Shown piece after piece: positions 23,813 through 32,402 of a DNA stretch of 64,000 nucleotides. Both the position numbers and the translations under genes were made by a program. Under the pieces are notes generated by a model, which had not been told where the DNA came from, did no database searches, and saw nothing but the letters and a program-made list of their open reading frames with translations. Source of the DNA: Mageeibacillus sp. UBA6980 (lineage in GTDB: Bacteria; Bacillota; Clostridia; Saccharofermentanales; Saccharofermentanaceae); contig DJYK01000001.1 of the NCBI GenBank assembly GCA_002450095.1, positions 45,222 to 109,221 on the forward strand. The letters are read 5' to 3'. Position 1 is the first letter of the stretch, and every line of letters begins with the position of its first letter.

Positions 23813-25660
23813 ATGCATAAAAAAGTGATAGTTCCACATAGTGTACTGATGTCCGTGGAAAGCCCCGGACGATACGTCGGCGGTGAGAAGAATCAGATAA
23901 TCAAACCGATAGACGATAAGATGGTGAGGACAGTCTTCTGTTTCCCCGATATCTATGAGATCGGAATGAGCAATCTCGCTTTGCAGATACTCTATAAGGT
24001 CTTGAACGGCCCCGAGTGGAGTTCCTGCGAGAGGGCATTCTCCCCGTGGCCCGACATGGATAAGAAGATGAGGGAGAACGATATTCCCTTATATTCCCTG
24101 GAGACAAGATCACCTGTTAATGAATTCGACGTCGTCGCATTCTCATTGGGATATGAGATGTGCTTTACGAACGTTCTTCAGATTTTAGACTTAGGAAGGA
24201 TCCCTTTCTATTCGAAGGACAGGACCGAAGACGATCCGATAGTCGTCGCGGGAGGTCCCGTCACCTGCAACCTCGAGCCGATGGCGGATTTCTTCGATGC
24301 GGCTTTTATCGGCGAGGGCGAAGAAGTCGATCTCGAGTTTACGGCTTTGATCAAGAAATATAAGGATGAGGGAAAGAAGGACCGCAAGGCGCTTCTAAGA
24401 GAGCTTTCAAAGATCGAGGGCGTATATGTTCCGTCGCTCTATACTCCGGAGTATGTAAACGGGAAGTTCAAAGGATTCAAGGCGGAAGACGGTGCTCCTC
24501 TTACTGTAAAAAAGAGGATAATCAAAGATCTCGACAGTGTCGAATATCCCGTAAAGCCCGTCGTTCCGAATAACAACGTCGTCCACGACAGGGCATATCT
24601 CGAACTGTTCAGGGGCTGTATAAGGGGTTGCAGATTCTGTCAGGCGGGTTATCTGTACAGGCCTGTAAGGGAGAAGAGCGCCAAGACTCTTTGCGAGCAG
24701 GGTATAAAGATCATGAGGAATACCGGTTACGATGACCTCGGACTTCTGTCGCTCTCGACGAGTGATTACACGGGGCTACCGGAATTGACCGACGGGCTTC
24801 TTAAGGACTTTGAAGATAAGCACGAGAGCCTGTCGCTGCCGTCCCTTCGTATAGACAACTTCGCGCTCGAACTTATGGAGAAGGCGTCGAAAACCAGGAA
24901 GACGGGCCTTACGTTCGCGCCCGAAGCCGGAACGCAGAGGCTTCGCGATGTCATAAACAAAGGTATCAACGAAGAAGATATCATGAGTTCCCTGAAGCTC
25001 GCATTCGAGGGCGGATGGACTACCGTAAAACTGTATTTCATGCTGGGACTTCCGACAGAGACGATGGAGGATGTCGAAGGTATCGCAGATCTCGCGTTAA
25101 AGATAGAGAAGCTTTACTTTGATACGATGAGGGAGCTCGGAAGCAAGCCGAGAAAGCCCGAGATCACGGTGTCTACGTCGATGTTTATCCCGAAGCCCTT
25201 TACGCCCTTTCAGTGGGAGGACCAGAATACCAAGGAAGAATTTCTGGAGAAGCAGTCCCGCTTGAGGGATCTTCTCAGGAAGCACAGGAATATCAGATAT
25301 ATCTGGCATGACGTGGAGACTTCATGCTGGGAGGGGATATATGCGAGGGGCGACAGAAGGCTCTGTCCGGTCATACTCGAGGGGTATAAGGCAGGATCCA
25401 TCTTTGATGCGTGGGACCAGTTCTTCGATTACGGCAAATGGTCCGATATCTTGGAAAAGCACGGTCTTAAGTGGGAGGATTATACGAGGGGGTGGAGCCC
25501 TGACGATCCTCTTCCGTGGGATCTGATCGATGTCGGAGTTACCAAGGCGTTCCTCAAAAGAGAGCGCGACAACGCCTACAATGAGAAGATAACGCCGAAT
25601 TGTCGCGAGAAGTGCAGCGGCTGCGGTGCAGTTTGTTATAAGGCAGGTATCTGTCCATGA
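23813..25660 (+). CDS. TIGR03960-type B12-binding-domain/radical SAM protein
   Basis: A 615-residue radical SAM enzyme. N-terminal region has FPDIYEIGMSNLALQILY, then a cobalamin-domain-like stretch, then the cluster motif RGCIRGCRFCQAGYLYRP (CxxxCxxC) and LSTSDYTG; it ends in a cysteine-rich tail (CREKCSGCG, CYKAGICP). This is the N-terminal partner of a two-gene set with TIGR03936 that follows with a four-base overlap. The pair is conserved in Firmicutes and in many genomes lies next to ribonuclease G and rplU, which are absent here. Function unsettled; tRNA or rRNA modification has been supposed. The ATG at 23813 has no ribosome site but sits at the presumed transcription start. Confidence 0.9.
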   Translation: MHKKVIVPHSVLMSVESPGRYVGGEKNQIIKPIDDKMVRTVFCFPDIYEIGMSNLALQILYKVLNGPEWSSCERAFSPWPDMDKKMRENDIPLYSLETRSPVNEFDVVAFSLGYEMCFTNVLQILDLGRIPFYSKDRTEDDPIVVAGGPVTCNLEPMADFFDAAFIGEGEEVDLEFTALIKKYKDEGKKDRKALLRELSKIEGVYVPSLYTPEYVNGKFKGFKAEDGAPLTVKKRIIKDLDSVEYPVKPVVPNNNVVHDRAYLELFRGCIRGCRFCQAGYLYRPVREKSAKTLCEQGIKIMRNTGYDDLGLLSLSTSDYTGLPELTDGLLKDFEDKHESLSLPSLRIDNFALELMEKASKTRKTGLTFAPEAGTQRLRDVINKGINEEDIMSSLKLAFEGGWTTVKLYFMLGLPTETMEDVEGIADLALKIEKLYFDTMRELGSKPRKPEITVSTSMFIPKPFTPFQWEDQNTKEEFLEKQSRLRDLLRKHRNIRYIWHDVETSCWEGIYARGDRRLCPVILEGYKAGSIFDAWDQFFDYGKWSDILEKHGLKWEDYTRGWSPDDPLPWDLIDVGVTKAFLKRERDNAYNEKITPNCREKCSGCGAVCYKAGICP

Positions 25661-26379
25661 ATCCCGAAGAGCGCCTCAAGGAAATGACACGTCAGACTCA
25701 TCAGCACAGATATGTGTTGAGGGGGACTTTCGAGAGGAAGGGCGCCCTGTCTTATATCGGCCACCTTGACCTTAAGGCCGTGTTCGAGCGGGCGGTAAGA
25801 AGGGCAGGGCTTCCGGTGCTCTATACCCAGGGCTTTAACCCGAGGCCGATACTCGAATTCGCACTGCCGCTCGGCGTCGGGATCGATACCGAAGGGGATT
25901 ATGTCGATGTCGCGATGGAAGTTCCGGTCGAGCCCGAAGAATATATAAGAAGGATCAACGAAGAACTGCCCGAAGGCGTGAAGGTCTTAAGCGCCGTGCA
26001 GGCGGATGAGCCGGGAAACAGCCTTATGAGCGTTGTAACTTGTGCTTCATACAGGATAGAGGCTCCGGGGATAACGGATGCGCTTTTGAAGATATTCGCG
26101 TTGGAGAATGCGGAGACGATAAAGAAGTCCAAGGGAAAGGAAGTTAAGGTCGACATAAGGCCTCTTCTGATAAAGCCCCTTACCTCTTCATCTCCTGACA
26201 GTGCGGAATATATGTGTTACGCGGGATCTTCGAAGAACTTAAGACCTGACGTTCTGCTGCGTGCGATATGTGAGATAACGGGATATGAGAAGCGACTTGC
26301 CGCCGAGGCGAGGATAACGAGGCTTGCTCTTTACGGCGGTGATTATCCCGAACTTCTCGCAATTGAACGATTGCTTTGA
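25657..26379 (+). CDS. TIGR03936/DUF2344 family protein
   Basis: A 240-residue protein: RGTFERKGALSYIGHLDL at the start, then FERAVRRAGLPVLYTQGFNPRP, the conserved radical-SAM-linked domain DUF2344. The ATG overlaps the stop of the TIGR03960 gene (ATGA). It is the invariable partner of that enzyme, sometimes fused to it. Molecular function unknown. Confidence 0.9.
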   Translation: MNPEERLKEMTRQTHQHRYVLRGTFERKGALSYIGHLDLKAVFERAVRRAGLPVLYTQGFNPRPILEFALPLGVGIDTEGDYVDVAMEVPVEPEEYIRRINEELPEGVKVLSAVQADEPGNSLMSVVTCASYRIEAPGITDALLKIFALENAETIKKSKGKEVKVDIRPLLIKPLTSSSPDSAEYMCYAGSSKNLRPDVLLRAICEITGYEKRLAAEARITRLALYGGDYPELLAIERLL

Positions 26380-26428
26380 TTAGTGTATCATCCTTAACGG
26401 TGATATAAGGAACAGGAGCGTTATCTGC

Positions 26429-26953
26429 ATGAACGACCGCGAGCAGAAAATGGCAGAAGATCTCGTAAGCATCTTTGAAAAGGTGCTTGTTGCAGAGGAG
26501 AAATCCCTTCAGAAGGGATACTTTAATAACAATCTGTCTCTGGCCGAGATGCATACGCTCGATGCGATAGGACCGTATGAGTCGAGGACCATGACGGAGA
26601 CCGCGCAGATCTTGGGGATCACTGTCGGAACATTGACGGTGTCGGTGGACAGGCTCGTTAAGAAGGGTTTTGTCTTAAGGCGCCGCGATGATGACGATCG
26701 AAGAGTCGTAAGGATCAGTCTTACAAGGGACGGTAAGCTCGCTGCGAGAATGCACGGCAAGTTTCATAAGGTCCTCGCGAAGCATATCCTCGAGCCCTAT
26801 AACGAGCAGGAGCAGGAGCTTCTCGCGGGACTCGTGTCCGAGATCAATGATTATATGAGCACTCAGGTAGCAAGATACGATAATAATAATGAATTAAGGC
26901 AGACAGCGAAAGCAGTCGCCAAAGATGTAAGAAGGAGAAAAAACGATGACTGA
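26429..26953 (+). CDS. MarR-family transcriptional regulator
   Basis: A 174-residue winged-helix regulator: TMTETAQILGITVGTLTVSVDRLVKKGFV is the recognition helix region (seen in parts as TVGTLTVSVDRLVKKG) and RRDDDDRRVVRISLTRDG is the wing. It overlaps the downstream acyl carrier protein gene by eight bases. In Firmicutes a MarR protein (FabT) heads the fatty-acid synthesis cluster and uses acyl-ACP as co-repressor, so this one may be FabT-like and regulate lipid genes; the rest of the fab cluster is not here, so the target is inferred. Confidence 0.88.
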   Translation: MNDREQKMAEDLVSIFEKVLVAEEKSLQKGYFNNNLSLAEMHTLDAIGPYESRTMTETAQILGITVGTLTVSVDRLVKKGFVLRRRDDDDRRVVRISLTRDGKLAARMHGKFHKVLAKHILEPYNEQEQELLAGLVSEINDYMSTQVARYDNNNELRQTAKAVAKDVRRRKNDD

Positions 26954-27227
26954 CAGCGAAGTCCCCCGAGAACGTATGGACGATAAGAAGGACCGGGTAT
27001 ACGAAGATCTTCTGAACATTCTGACGGAAGAGCTCGGAGTATCACCGACGGACGTTGATCCCAATCTCGATATAAGAGAGGATCTTAAGTTCGATTCACT
27101 GCAACTGTACTCATTCATTATCACTGTAGAGGAAGCATACGATATAAGGATATCTGATGAGAAGATAGATAAGGTTCATACGATGAACGACCTTGTGGAT
27201 ATGGTATGCGATATCATCAATAAGTAA
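26946..27227 (+). CDS. Acyl carrier protein with N-terminal extension
   Basis: A 93-residue carrier protein. The phosphopantetheine serine is in KFDSLQLYSFI (DSL motif), with helix 1 at about 20-35 and helix 4 at the end (MNDLVDMVCDIINK). About 15 charged residues precede the usual first helix, so the true start may be a later codon (Met12). It lies between the MarR gene, which it overlaps, and a diacylglycerol kinase gene six bases downstream. That context suggests use in lipid or envelope-polymer synthesis rather than a housekeeping AcpP. Confidence 0.88.
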   Translation: MTDSEVPRERMDDKKDRVYEDLLNILTEELGVSPTDVDPNLDIREDLKFDSLQLYSFIITVEEAYDIRISDEKIDKVHTMNDLVDMVCDIINK

Positions 27228-27233
27228 TCAATA

Positions 27234-28208
27234 ATGCGATACATCCTGGTAATAAACAGCAGGAATAATAAGACCAGTCATAAGAAACTCGAGGATGCCA
27301 TAGTTCGGGTTGCTTCGCAGAACCCTGATCTTAGGAGCAGAATGGAGTTAAGGTATACCGAATACCCCGGGAACGCCGCGGATATTGCACTTGATACCGA
27401 CGAGAGATTTAAAGGTCAGACGGCGATCGTCTCATGCGGAGGCGACGGAACCATACACGAGATCTCCAACGCGCTCGCATTCAGGAAGACCCCGATGATC
27501 CCCGTTCCCTTCGGTACCGGAAATGATTTTGTTAAGACGGTCCATCCGGCAGCGCGTAAGTGGAAGATAGAAGATTATCTTCTTAATCTCGATAATGCCG
27601 TATATAAGCCGATCGATCTTATCAAGATAGACAGCTTTGACCTTATGGGCAACTTCATCCCGCAATGGTCTTCTTATGTAAACAATGTCGCTTCCATAGG
27701 ACTCGACACCAAGGTTCAGGCCGATGCGAAAGCGATGGTCGAGATGCACGACACTCCGCACATGCGAAATACCGCTTATATCAAGTCTGCGCTTAAAAAT
27801 CTTTTCGGGCAGAGGGAGAACAGGTTTACTTACAAACTCGAACTCGAGGACGGGACGACCGTTGCCGGGGAGACGGATTCATATACACTCATAAGCATCT
27901 GTAACGGAAAGTATTACGGGGGCGGATTTATGCCGGCTCCGGGCGCTTCAGTCGACAACGGAGTCGCGAATATATGTGTCGTTGACCATGTCGGCACGTT
28001 GAAGGCGATTAACCTTATAATCAAATACCGCTTCGGTAAGCACGAAGGCAAAGACGGTATCCATACATACAGAGCGACGAGCGGAATAATCACTTCCCGA
28101 GACCCGTCACTTCAGCTTCTCGGAAATTCCGACGGAGAGGATTTCTTCGGCAACAGGATAAGATTCGAAGTGTCGCCTTCCGCATTAAACGTAGGTTGTT
28201 TTGAATGA
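27234..28208 (+). CDS. Diacylglycerol kinase family lipid kinase
   Basis: A 324-residue YegS/DgkB-type kinase. The nucleotide-binding motif SCGGDGTIHEISNALA and the PFGTGNDFVKTV block mark the catalytic domain; GKYYGGGFMPAPGASVDNG is the second conserved region. Such kinases phosphorylate diacylglycerol to phosphatidic acid, and in Gram-positives recycle the DAG released when LtaS uses phosphatidylglycerol. An LtaS-like gene is 1.4 kb away, supporting that role. The start lacks a good ribosome site and is probably coupled to the acp gene. Confidence 0.9.
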   Translation: MRYILVINSRNNKTSHKKLEDAIVRVASQNPDLRSRMELRYTEYPGNAADIALDTDERFKGQTAIVSCGGDGTIHEISNALAFRKTPMIPVPFGTGNDFVKTVHPAARKWKIEDYLLNLDNAVYKPIDLIKIDSFDLMGNFIPQWSSYVNNVASIGLDTKVQADAKAMVEMHDTPHMRNTAYIKSALKNLFGQRENRFTYKLELEDGTTVAGETDSYTLISICNGKYYGGGFMPAPGASVDNGVANICVVDHVGTLKAINLIIKYRFGKHEGKDGIHTYRATSGIITSRDPSLQLLGNSDGEDFFGNRIRFEVSPSALNVGCFE

Positions 28209-29593
28209 CGGACATTAAGAGCCGGAGGGCCTCGATAGTCTCTATAGGAATACTTGCGGTCCTGGTTTTGACAAAGATCTTATTAAGCCCGCTCGGAATC
28301 CTGGATGACCTGTGGAATTATAATATTGCCCGCGGTATCGCTTCGGGGTACACTCCCTATGTTGATATCAATTTCCCGCATACGCCTTTTTTCTTTCTGG
28401 TCTTCTCATGGCCTTTGCTTATAAAGAGGACCTTCTTTGTATACCGTCTGACTTCGGCAGCAATCCTTTTTTTTACTTCGTTTATGATAAGAAGAGTCGT
28501 ATCTGCGGATTCCGGAAGACGGTGGGGAACGATATTAGCTTTTCTGACAGTTGTTTTTACGGATATCGTTACTTATAACGGGATGGTCTTTCTCACAGCT
28601 ATCCTGATATGGGATCTTTTACGTTCCGATCTTAATAAGAGAAGAGCATTCTGCTTCGGTGTCCTTTGCGCGTTATCTATCCTCTCGAGGCAGACTACGG
28701 GAACTGTTCTTGCCGCGGCTTCTTTTATAATGGTGATAAGCGACAAGGCAAAGCGCAAGCATGCTTGGTTTGTCTTTGGCGGCGGAGTTTTTGTTATGAT
28801 CCTGTTTGCTTCATACCTGCTTGTTACGGGATCTTTTGCCGCCTTCTGGGATTACTGTTTCTTCTCGCTTATCACTTTCGGAGGCGACAACGGGATGTTC
28901 CTTCCGAGTGCCGTTCTGTTTCTTTTGATGTCTGCGGCGGGCATCGTAAGCGATATCGTCCTGATAAGAAAACACGATAAAAAGTATCTGTATCATCTTG
29001 TCCTCGGTATATGTCTGTTTACGATCGGTTTGCCGATAATGGATATGATGCATCTTCTTTATTCCGGGTTATGGTTTCTGTTTCCTGTGATAAAGATGAT
29101 CTCCGATGCCAATAAGGACAGGATAGGCGACAACATATTGAGGCTCATCGCAGCGATCATAGCGGCACAGATCATCGTCACGGCGGTCTTGGGCCTTGGC
29201 GGGACTGTCTTTGACAATGAGCACGAGGAACTTAAGTTTGTACCGATCCCTTCCGATATACTTCACGATGATCTCGAGATAAACAGGATATGCAACACTT
29301 ATCGTGATGAAGGGAAAAACGTGACCGTGTTATCGAGCGGTGAAGTCATCTTCAGCCTCATAAACGGGGAGTTTCATTATCCTTTTGATATGTTCCTTAA
29401 CGGCAATGTCGGGACCACGCCTCCATTAAGCTATATAGAGCAGATCTGTGATGATACCGATTCGGTCATAGTGATCCCCGAGAACTACATGGAAGAGAAC
29501 CGGCAGAATCCCGAGGGGGTATTCGACTATGTCGATTCTCACATGGTGCCCGTCGAAAGATACGGGATCTATATCTGGTACGAGCATCCCTGA
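28205..29593 (+). CDS. Polytopic membrane protein, possibly GT-C glycosyltransferase
   Basis: A 462-residue protein with about ten hydrophobic helices and a soluble C-terminal part of about 110 residues. The first loop contains GYTPYVDINFPHTPFFF, with an acidic residue where GT-C enzymes bind metal and the lipid phosphate, which resembles ArnT/PMT-type proteins. It overlaps the DAG-kinase gene by four bases and ends against the LtaS-like gene with no gap. It probably adds sugars from a lipid carrier to a surface polymer; this is inferred from shape and neighbours. Confidence 0.65.
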   Translation: MTDIKSRRASIVSIGILAVLVLTKILLSPLGILDDLWNYNIARGIASGYTPYVDINFPHTPFFFLVFSWPLLIKRTFFVYRLTSAAILFFTSFMIRRVVSADSGRRWGTILAFLTVVFTDIVTYNGMVFLTAILIWDLLRSDLNKRRAFCFGVLCALSILSRQTTGTVLAAASFIMVISDKAKRKHAWFVFGGGVFVMILFASYLLVTGSFAAFWDYCFFSLITFGGDNGMFLPSAVLFLLMSAAGIVSDIVLIRKHDKKYLYHLVLGICLFTIGLPIMDMMHLLYSGLWFLFPVIKMISDANKDRIGDNILRLIAAIIAAQIIVTAVLGLGGTVFDNEHEELKFVPIPSDILHDDLEINRICNTYRDEGKNVTVLSSGEVIFSLINGEFHYPFDMFLNGNVGTTPPLSYIEQICDDTDSVIVIPENYMEENRQNPEGVFDYVDSHMVPVERYGIYIWYEHP

Positions 29594-31513
29594 TTAATTT
29601 GTGAGCGTGTAGTACTGCAGGGAAAGGTAATCCTGCAAAGCGTCTTCGCTTCCCGAGCTTTCGAATCCCGCATGCGTTATTACCGGGATGGATTCTCTTA
29701 CGGTGTTTATATATGAGAAGTAGGGAGAGTAACCTATCCCTGCCGCGTCGAGCGTGTCTAACGACAGATAATTGATGCTCGTGCGCCTTCCTTCGTATTC
29801 TCCGGGTGCGGAATCAAGTCCGTTGTCGTAATTGCTCCAGATGATGTAAGGTATGACCCATCCGTCACTCTCAAACTCGGAAGCGCTGTCGCTGTTAAAC
29901 TCGAGCCTCGGTTGATGATCGCCGAACATAACAACGGTGTATCTCTCGTTCATGTCGGAAAGCCTGCCGATAAGATACTCAAAGGCTTCATCGCTCTGTC
30001 TTATAAGCGACAGGAAATTGTTGACGGATTCGTAGTCTTCGACAGAAGATCCTATGAAGTCTGTTACCGGAAGATTATCGAGAACTCCCGAATAGCCTCC
30101 GTGGTTTTGGATCGTAACGAGGAATATGAACTGCTTTTGCCCGTCCGTGTCATCTATCAGCGACAGAACGTTCTCGTATGCATTGCGGTCTGTGAGGTAA
30201 CTGTGTATCTGATCGTCGGGAAGAGTATAGGAGTATTCCTCGTCGGTAACGAATACGGTGTCTTCAAATCCTAACATCGGGTAGACCCGGTCGCGGTTCC
30301 ATGAGTTGCCATAGTACGGGTGCATGGCGATGGTCCGATATCCGTTGTCTGCAAGATATGAAGCGAGAGAATAGGTCTCGTGATGCAGCGTTACCGCATA
30401 GGGAAGATATCCGTCGGGAAGATCGTATGTAGTGATCCCCGTAAGGTATTCGAATTCGGAATTGGCGGTCCTTCCGCCGAATACCGATGAATAAGCATAT
30501 CCTCTTAACGTATTGTCCGTAAGCGAGTTTATGAAAGACATCGGGTCTTCGGCGAAAGGTCCGATACTGTCTTCATAGACGGCAAGGTCGGAAAGGGATT
30601 CGTTCATTATGACGATGATGTTGGATGCGTTGTCGCTGTTAAATTCGGCGCCCTGCGATTCGGCGAGAAGACCGGTTGCGAATGAAGCGTCGTATCCGTC
30701 GGGCTTTGCCAGATGGAACTGAACTATCGACAGAAGGAAATTCAAAGTTACTCCGTTACCCTGTGAGGCTCTGTCGAGATAGGATTCGCATGTTCTGCTC
30801 TTTGCAAAAGATGTAAATGACAAAGCAAAGGAAATCATGAGGACAGCGCTCGCGGACGCGCAAACAATAATGTCCCGGTGCTTTGTGTCTTTGTCCTTGC
30901 CTGAAACTTTGATGTTGATAACGGAGGTTATGAGGAAGACATAAGGCATGATGAGACCGAAGAACGGAAGCTTCATCGGGAAATCGTAGCCTGCCGCAAC
31001 ATTAAATGCGGTTCCGGCTCCGTAAAGATCCGAGAAAATGATCTCGCTTCCTCTGAAATTGAACACATAGAAATCGACGAGTGCGAGTAAGAGGAACGGG
31101 ATCGGTGTGATGAGGGAAGCGACCTTACGCGGAACTCTTACAAGTCTTAACAGCATATAGAAAGAAGCGATGAGGAGCATCTCGGTCGGGATCCTTATAA
31201 ATACGGGACCTTCGGATGCGAGCCTGTTTATATACAGAAGAAGAGAAGGCGTTCCGGGATAGACCTTATGCGTGACTATATTTATGAGCTGTGAGAAGTA
31301 TAAAGTGAAAAGCGGTATGAACAGCAAAGCCAGAATATCAAATAAGTATCCGTTCTTGCCCTTGAGAGTGACCGGGATAACGGAAAGACCGGCGAGCGCC
31401 GCGATCCATATCACGGCCGCGGGGAAAATCTCCGCCCACATCACGACTGAAGTGATCAATGCTGCCGTGATGATCAGTGTCGGTTTAATTAATCGTATGT
31501 ATTTGGCATTCAT
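29594..31513 (-). CDS. LtaS-like alkaline-phosphatase-superfamily sulfatase
   Basis: A 639-residue protein: five or so N-terminal helices (1-220), then an extracellular sulfatase-type domain (about 280-600). Features include IIVIMNESLSD (first metal aspartate/glutamate position), SVFGGRTANSEFEYLTG with the nucleophile threonine, MHPYYGNSWNRD and VMFGDHQPR with the later metal ligands. The layout fits lipoteichoic acid synthase and related phosphoglycerol transferases, which move glycerol phosphate from phosphatidylglycerol. Neighbouring DAG kinase and glycerophosphodiesterase genes agree with this. A different phosphoglycerol acceptor is equally possible. Confidence 0.87.
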   Translation of the reverse strand: MNAKYIRLIKPTLIITAALITSVVMWAEIFPAAVIWIAALAGLSVIPVTLKGKNGYLFDILALLFIPLFTLYFSQLINIVTHKVYPGTPSLLLYINRLASEGPVFIRIPTEMLLIASFYMLLRLVRVPRKVASLITPIPFLLLALVDFYVFNFRGSEIIFSDLYGAGTAFNVAAGYDFPMKLPFFGLIMPYVFLITSVINIKVSGKDKDTKHRDIIVCASASAVLMISFALSFTSFAKSRTCESYLDRASQGNGVTLNFLLSIVQFHLAKPDGYDASFATGLLAESQGAEFNSDNASNIIVIMNESLSDLAVYEDSIGPFAEDPMSFINSLTDNTLRGYAYSSVFGGRTANSEFEYLTGITTYDLPDGYLPYAVTLHHETYSLASYLADNGYRTIAMHPYYGNSWNRDRVYPMLGFEDTVFVTDEEYSYTLPDDQIHSYLTDRNAYENVLSLIDDTDGQKQFIFLVTIQNHGGYSGVLDNLPVTDFIGSSVEDYESVNNFLSLIRQSDEAFEYLIGRLSDMNERYTVVMFGDHQPRLEFNSDSASEFESDGWVIPYIIWSNYDNGLDSAPGEYEGRRTSINYLSLDTLDAAGIGYSPYFSYINTVRESIPVITHAGFESSGSEDALQDYLSLQYYTLTN

Positions 31514-31542
31514 AACAGAAGTGTATCACATTATCAGGTTCG

Positions 31543-31571
31543 TTGACGGGTTTTAAGGTTAAGTATAAGAT
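31543..31571 (+). promoter_or_regulatory. Promoter of the GDPD lipoprotein gene, predicting a leaderless transcript
   Basis: TTGACG (31543-31548), 17 bases, TAAGAT (31566-31571), then six bases to ATG at 31578. An overlapping TATAAG (31564-31569) is the alternative -10. There is no ribosome site between it and the ATG. Confidence 0.55.
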
Positions 31572-31577
31572 ACCTAC

Positions 31578-32402
31578 ATGAAAAGGATCCTCGCGCTTAT
31601 TGCCGTTATTGTAATGCTTACCCCGCTTTGTTCGTGCATGGGATCAAAGCCCGGATACGATTATTCGTGGACTGATGAGTACCGTTATATCGCTCATGCC
31701 TGCGGAGCGGTTGACGGCGTTTATCTTACTAATTCGAGAGAAGCTTTGGAGACTAATTACGAGAACGGCTGCAGGATCTTCGAGGTCGATCTTATCGAGA
31801 CCGAAGACGGTGAGCTTGTCTGCTGGCACGGCTGGACTGACGGTGCTTCCGACGATCTTCTCCCCGAAGAATACAGGAATAGGGTCCTCTCTTCCGAGGA
31901 GTTCGATAATGTCCTTATCGCGGGTAAGTATCACACGATGACATTCGAGTATCTCGCGAGGTTTATGTCCGAACATGAAGATGTCTATATTGTCACTGAT
32001 ACCAAGAGTCCTGATGAGCAGAGGATCGCTGACAGGTTCGGTAAGATCGTAAGCATCTCTAGGGAAGTGGACGAGTCCATACTCGACAGGTTTATACCTC
32101 AGATATATAACGAACAGATGCTTCAGTCGATAAGCGGTATGTATCATTGGAGATCGGTCATATACACTCTCTATCTGATCCCTCAGGGGACTTATTATGG
32201 GGATATAATCAACTTCGCGGCGGATAACGGGATACGTGTGATCACGACTTCCGAAGAGCGTATGTACAACGGATTTGTTCAGGACCTTGCCGACAGGGGA
32301 ATTTATCTTTACATGAATACGATAAACGATGAGGAAGAAGTCCGAATAAGAACAGAAGAAGGCGTCAGAGGTTTTTATACCGATACGCTGATGTGTTCCT
32401 GA
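31578..32402 (+). CDS. Glycerophosphodiester phosphodiesterase-like lipoprotein
   Basis: A 274-residue exported protein. Signal peptide with lipobox-like PLCSC near residue 20. The catalytic core is visible: AHACG (first His), SREALETNYENGCRIFEVDL (metal Glu and Asp), and CWHGWTD (second His). It probably hydrolyses glycerophosphodiesters or polyglycerol phosphate at the outer membrane face, in line with the LtaS-like gene divergent from it. The promoter lies directly before the ATG. Its TGA abuts the convergent stop of the GT8 gene. Confidence 0.88.
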   Translation: MKRILALIAVIVMLTPLCSCMGSKPGYDYSWTDEYRYIAHACGAVDGVYLTNSREALETNYENGCRIFEVDLIETEDGELVCWHGWTDGASDDLLPEEYRNRVLSSEEFDNVLIAGKYHTMTFEYLARFMSEHEDVYIVTDTKSPDEQRIADRFGKIVSISREVDESILDRFIPQIYNEQMLQSISGMYHWRSVIYTLYLIPQGTYYGDIINFAADNGIRVITTSEERMYNGFVQDLADRGIYLYMNTINDEEEVRIRTEEGVRGFYTDTLMCS

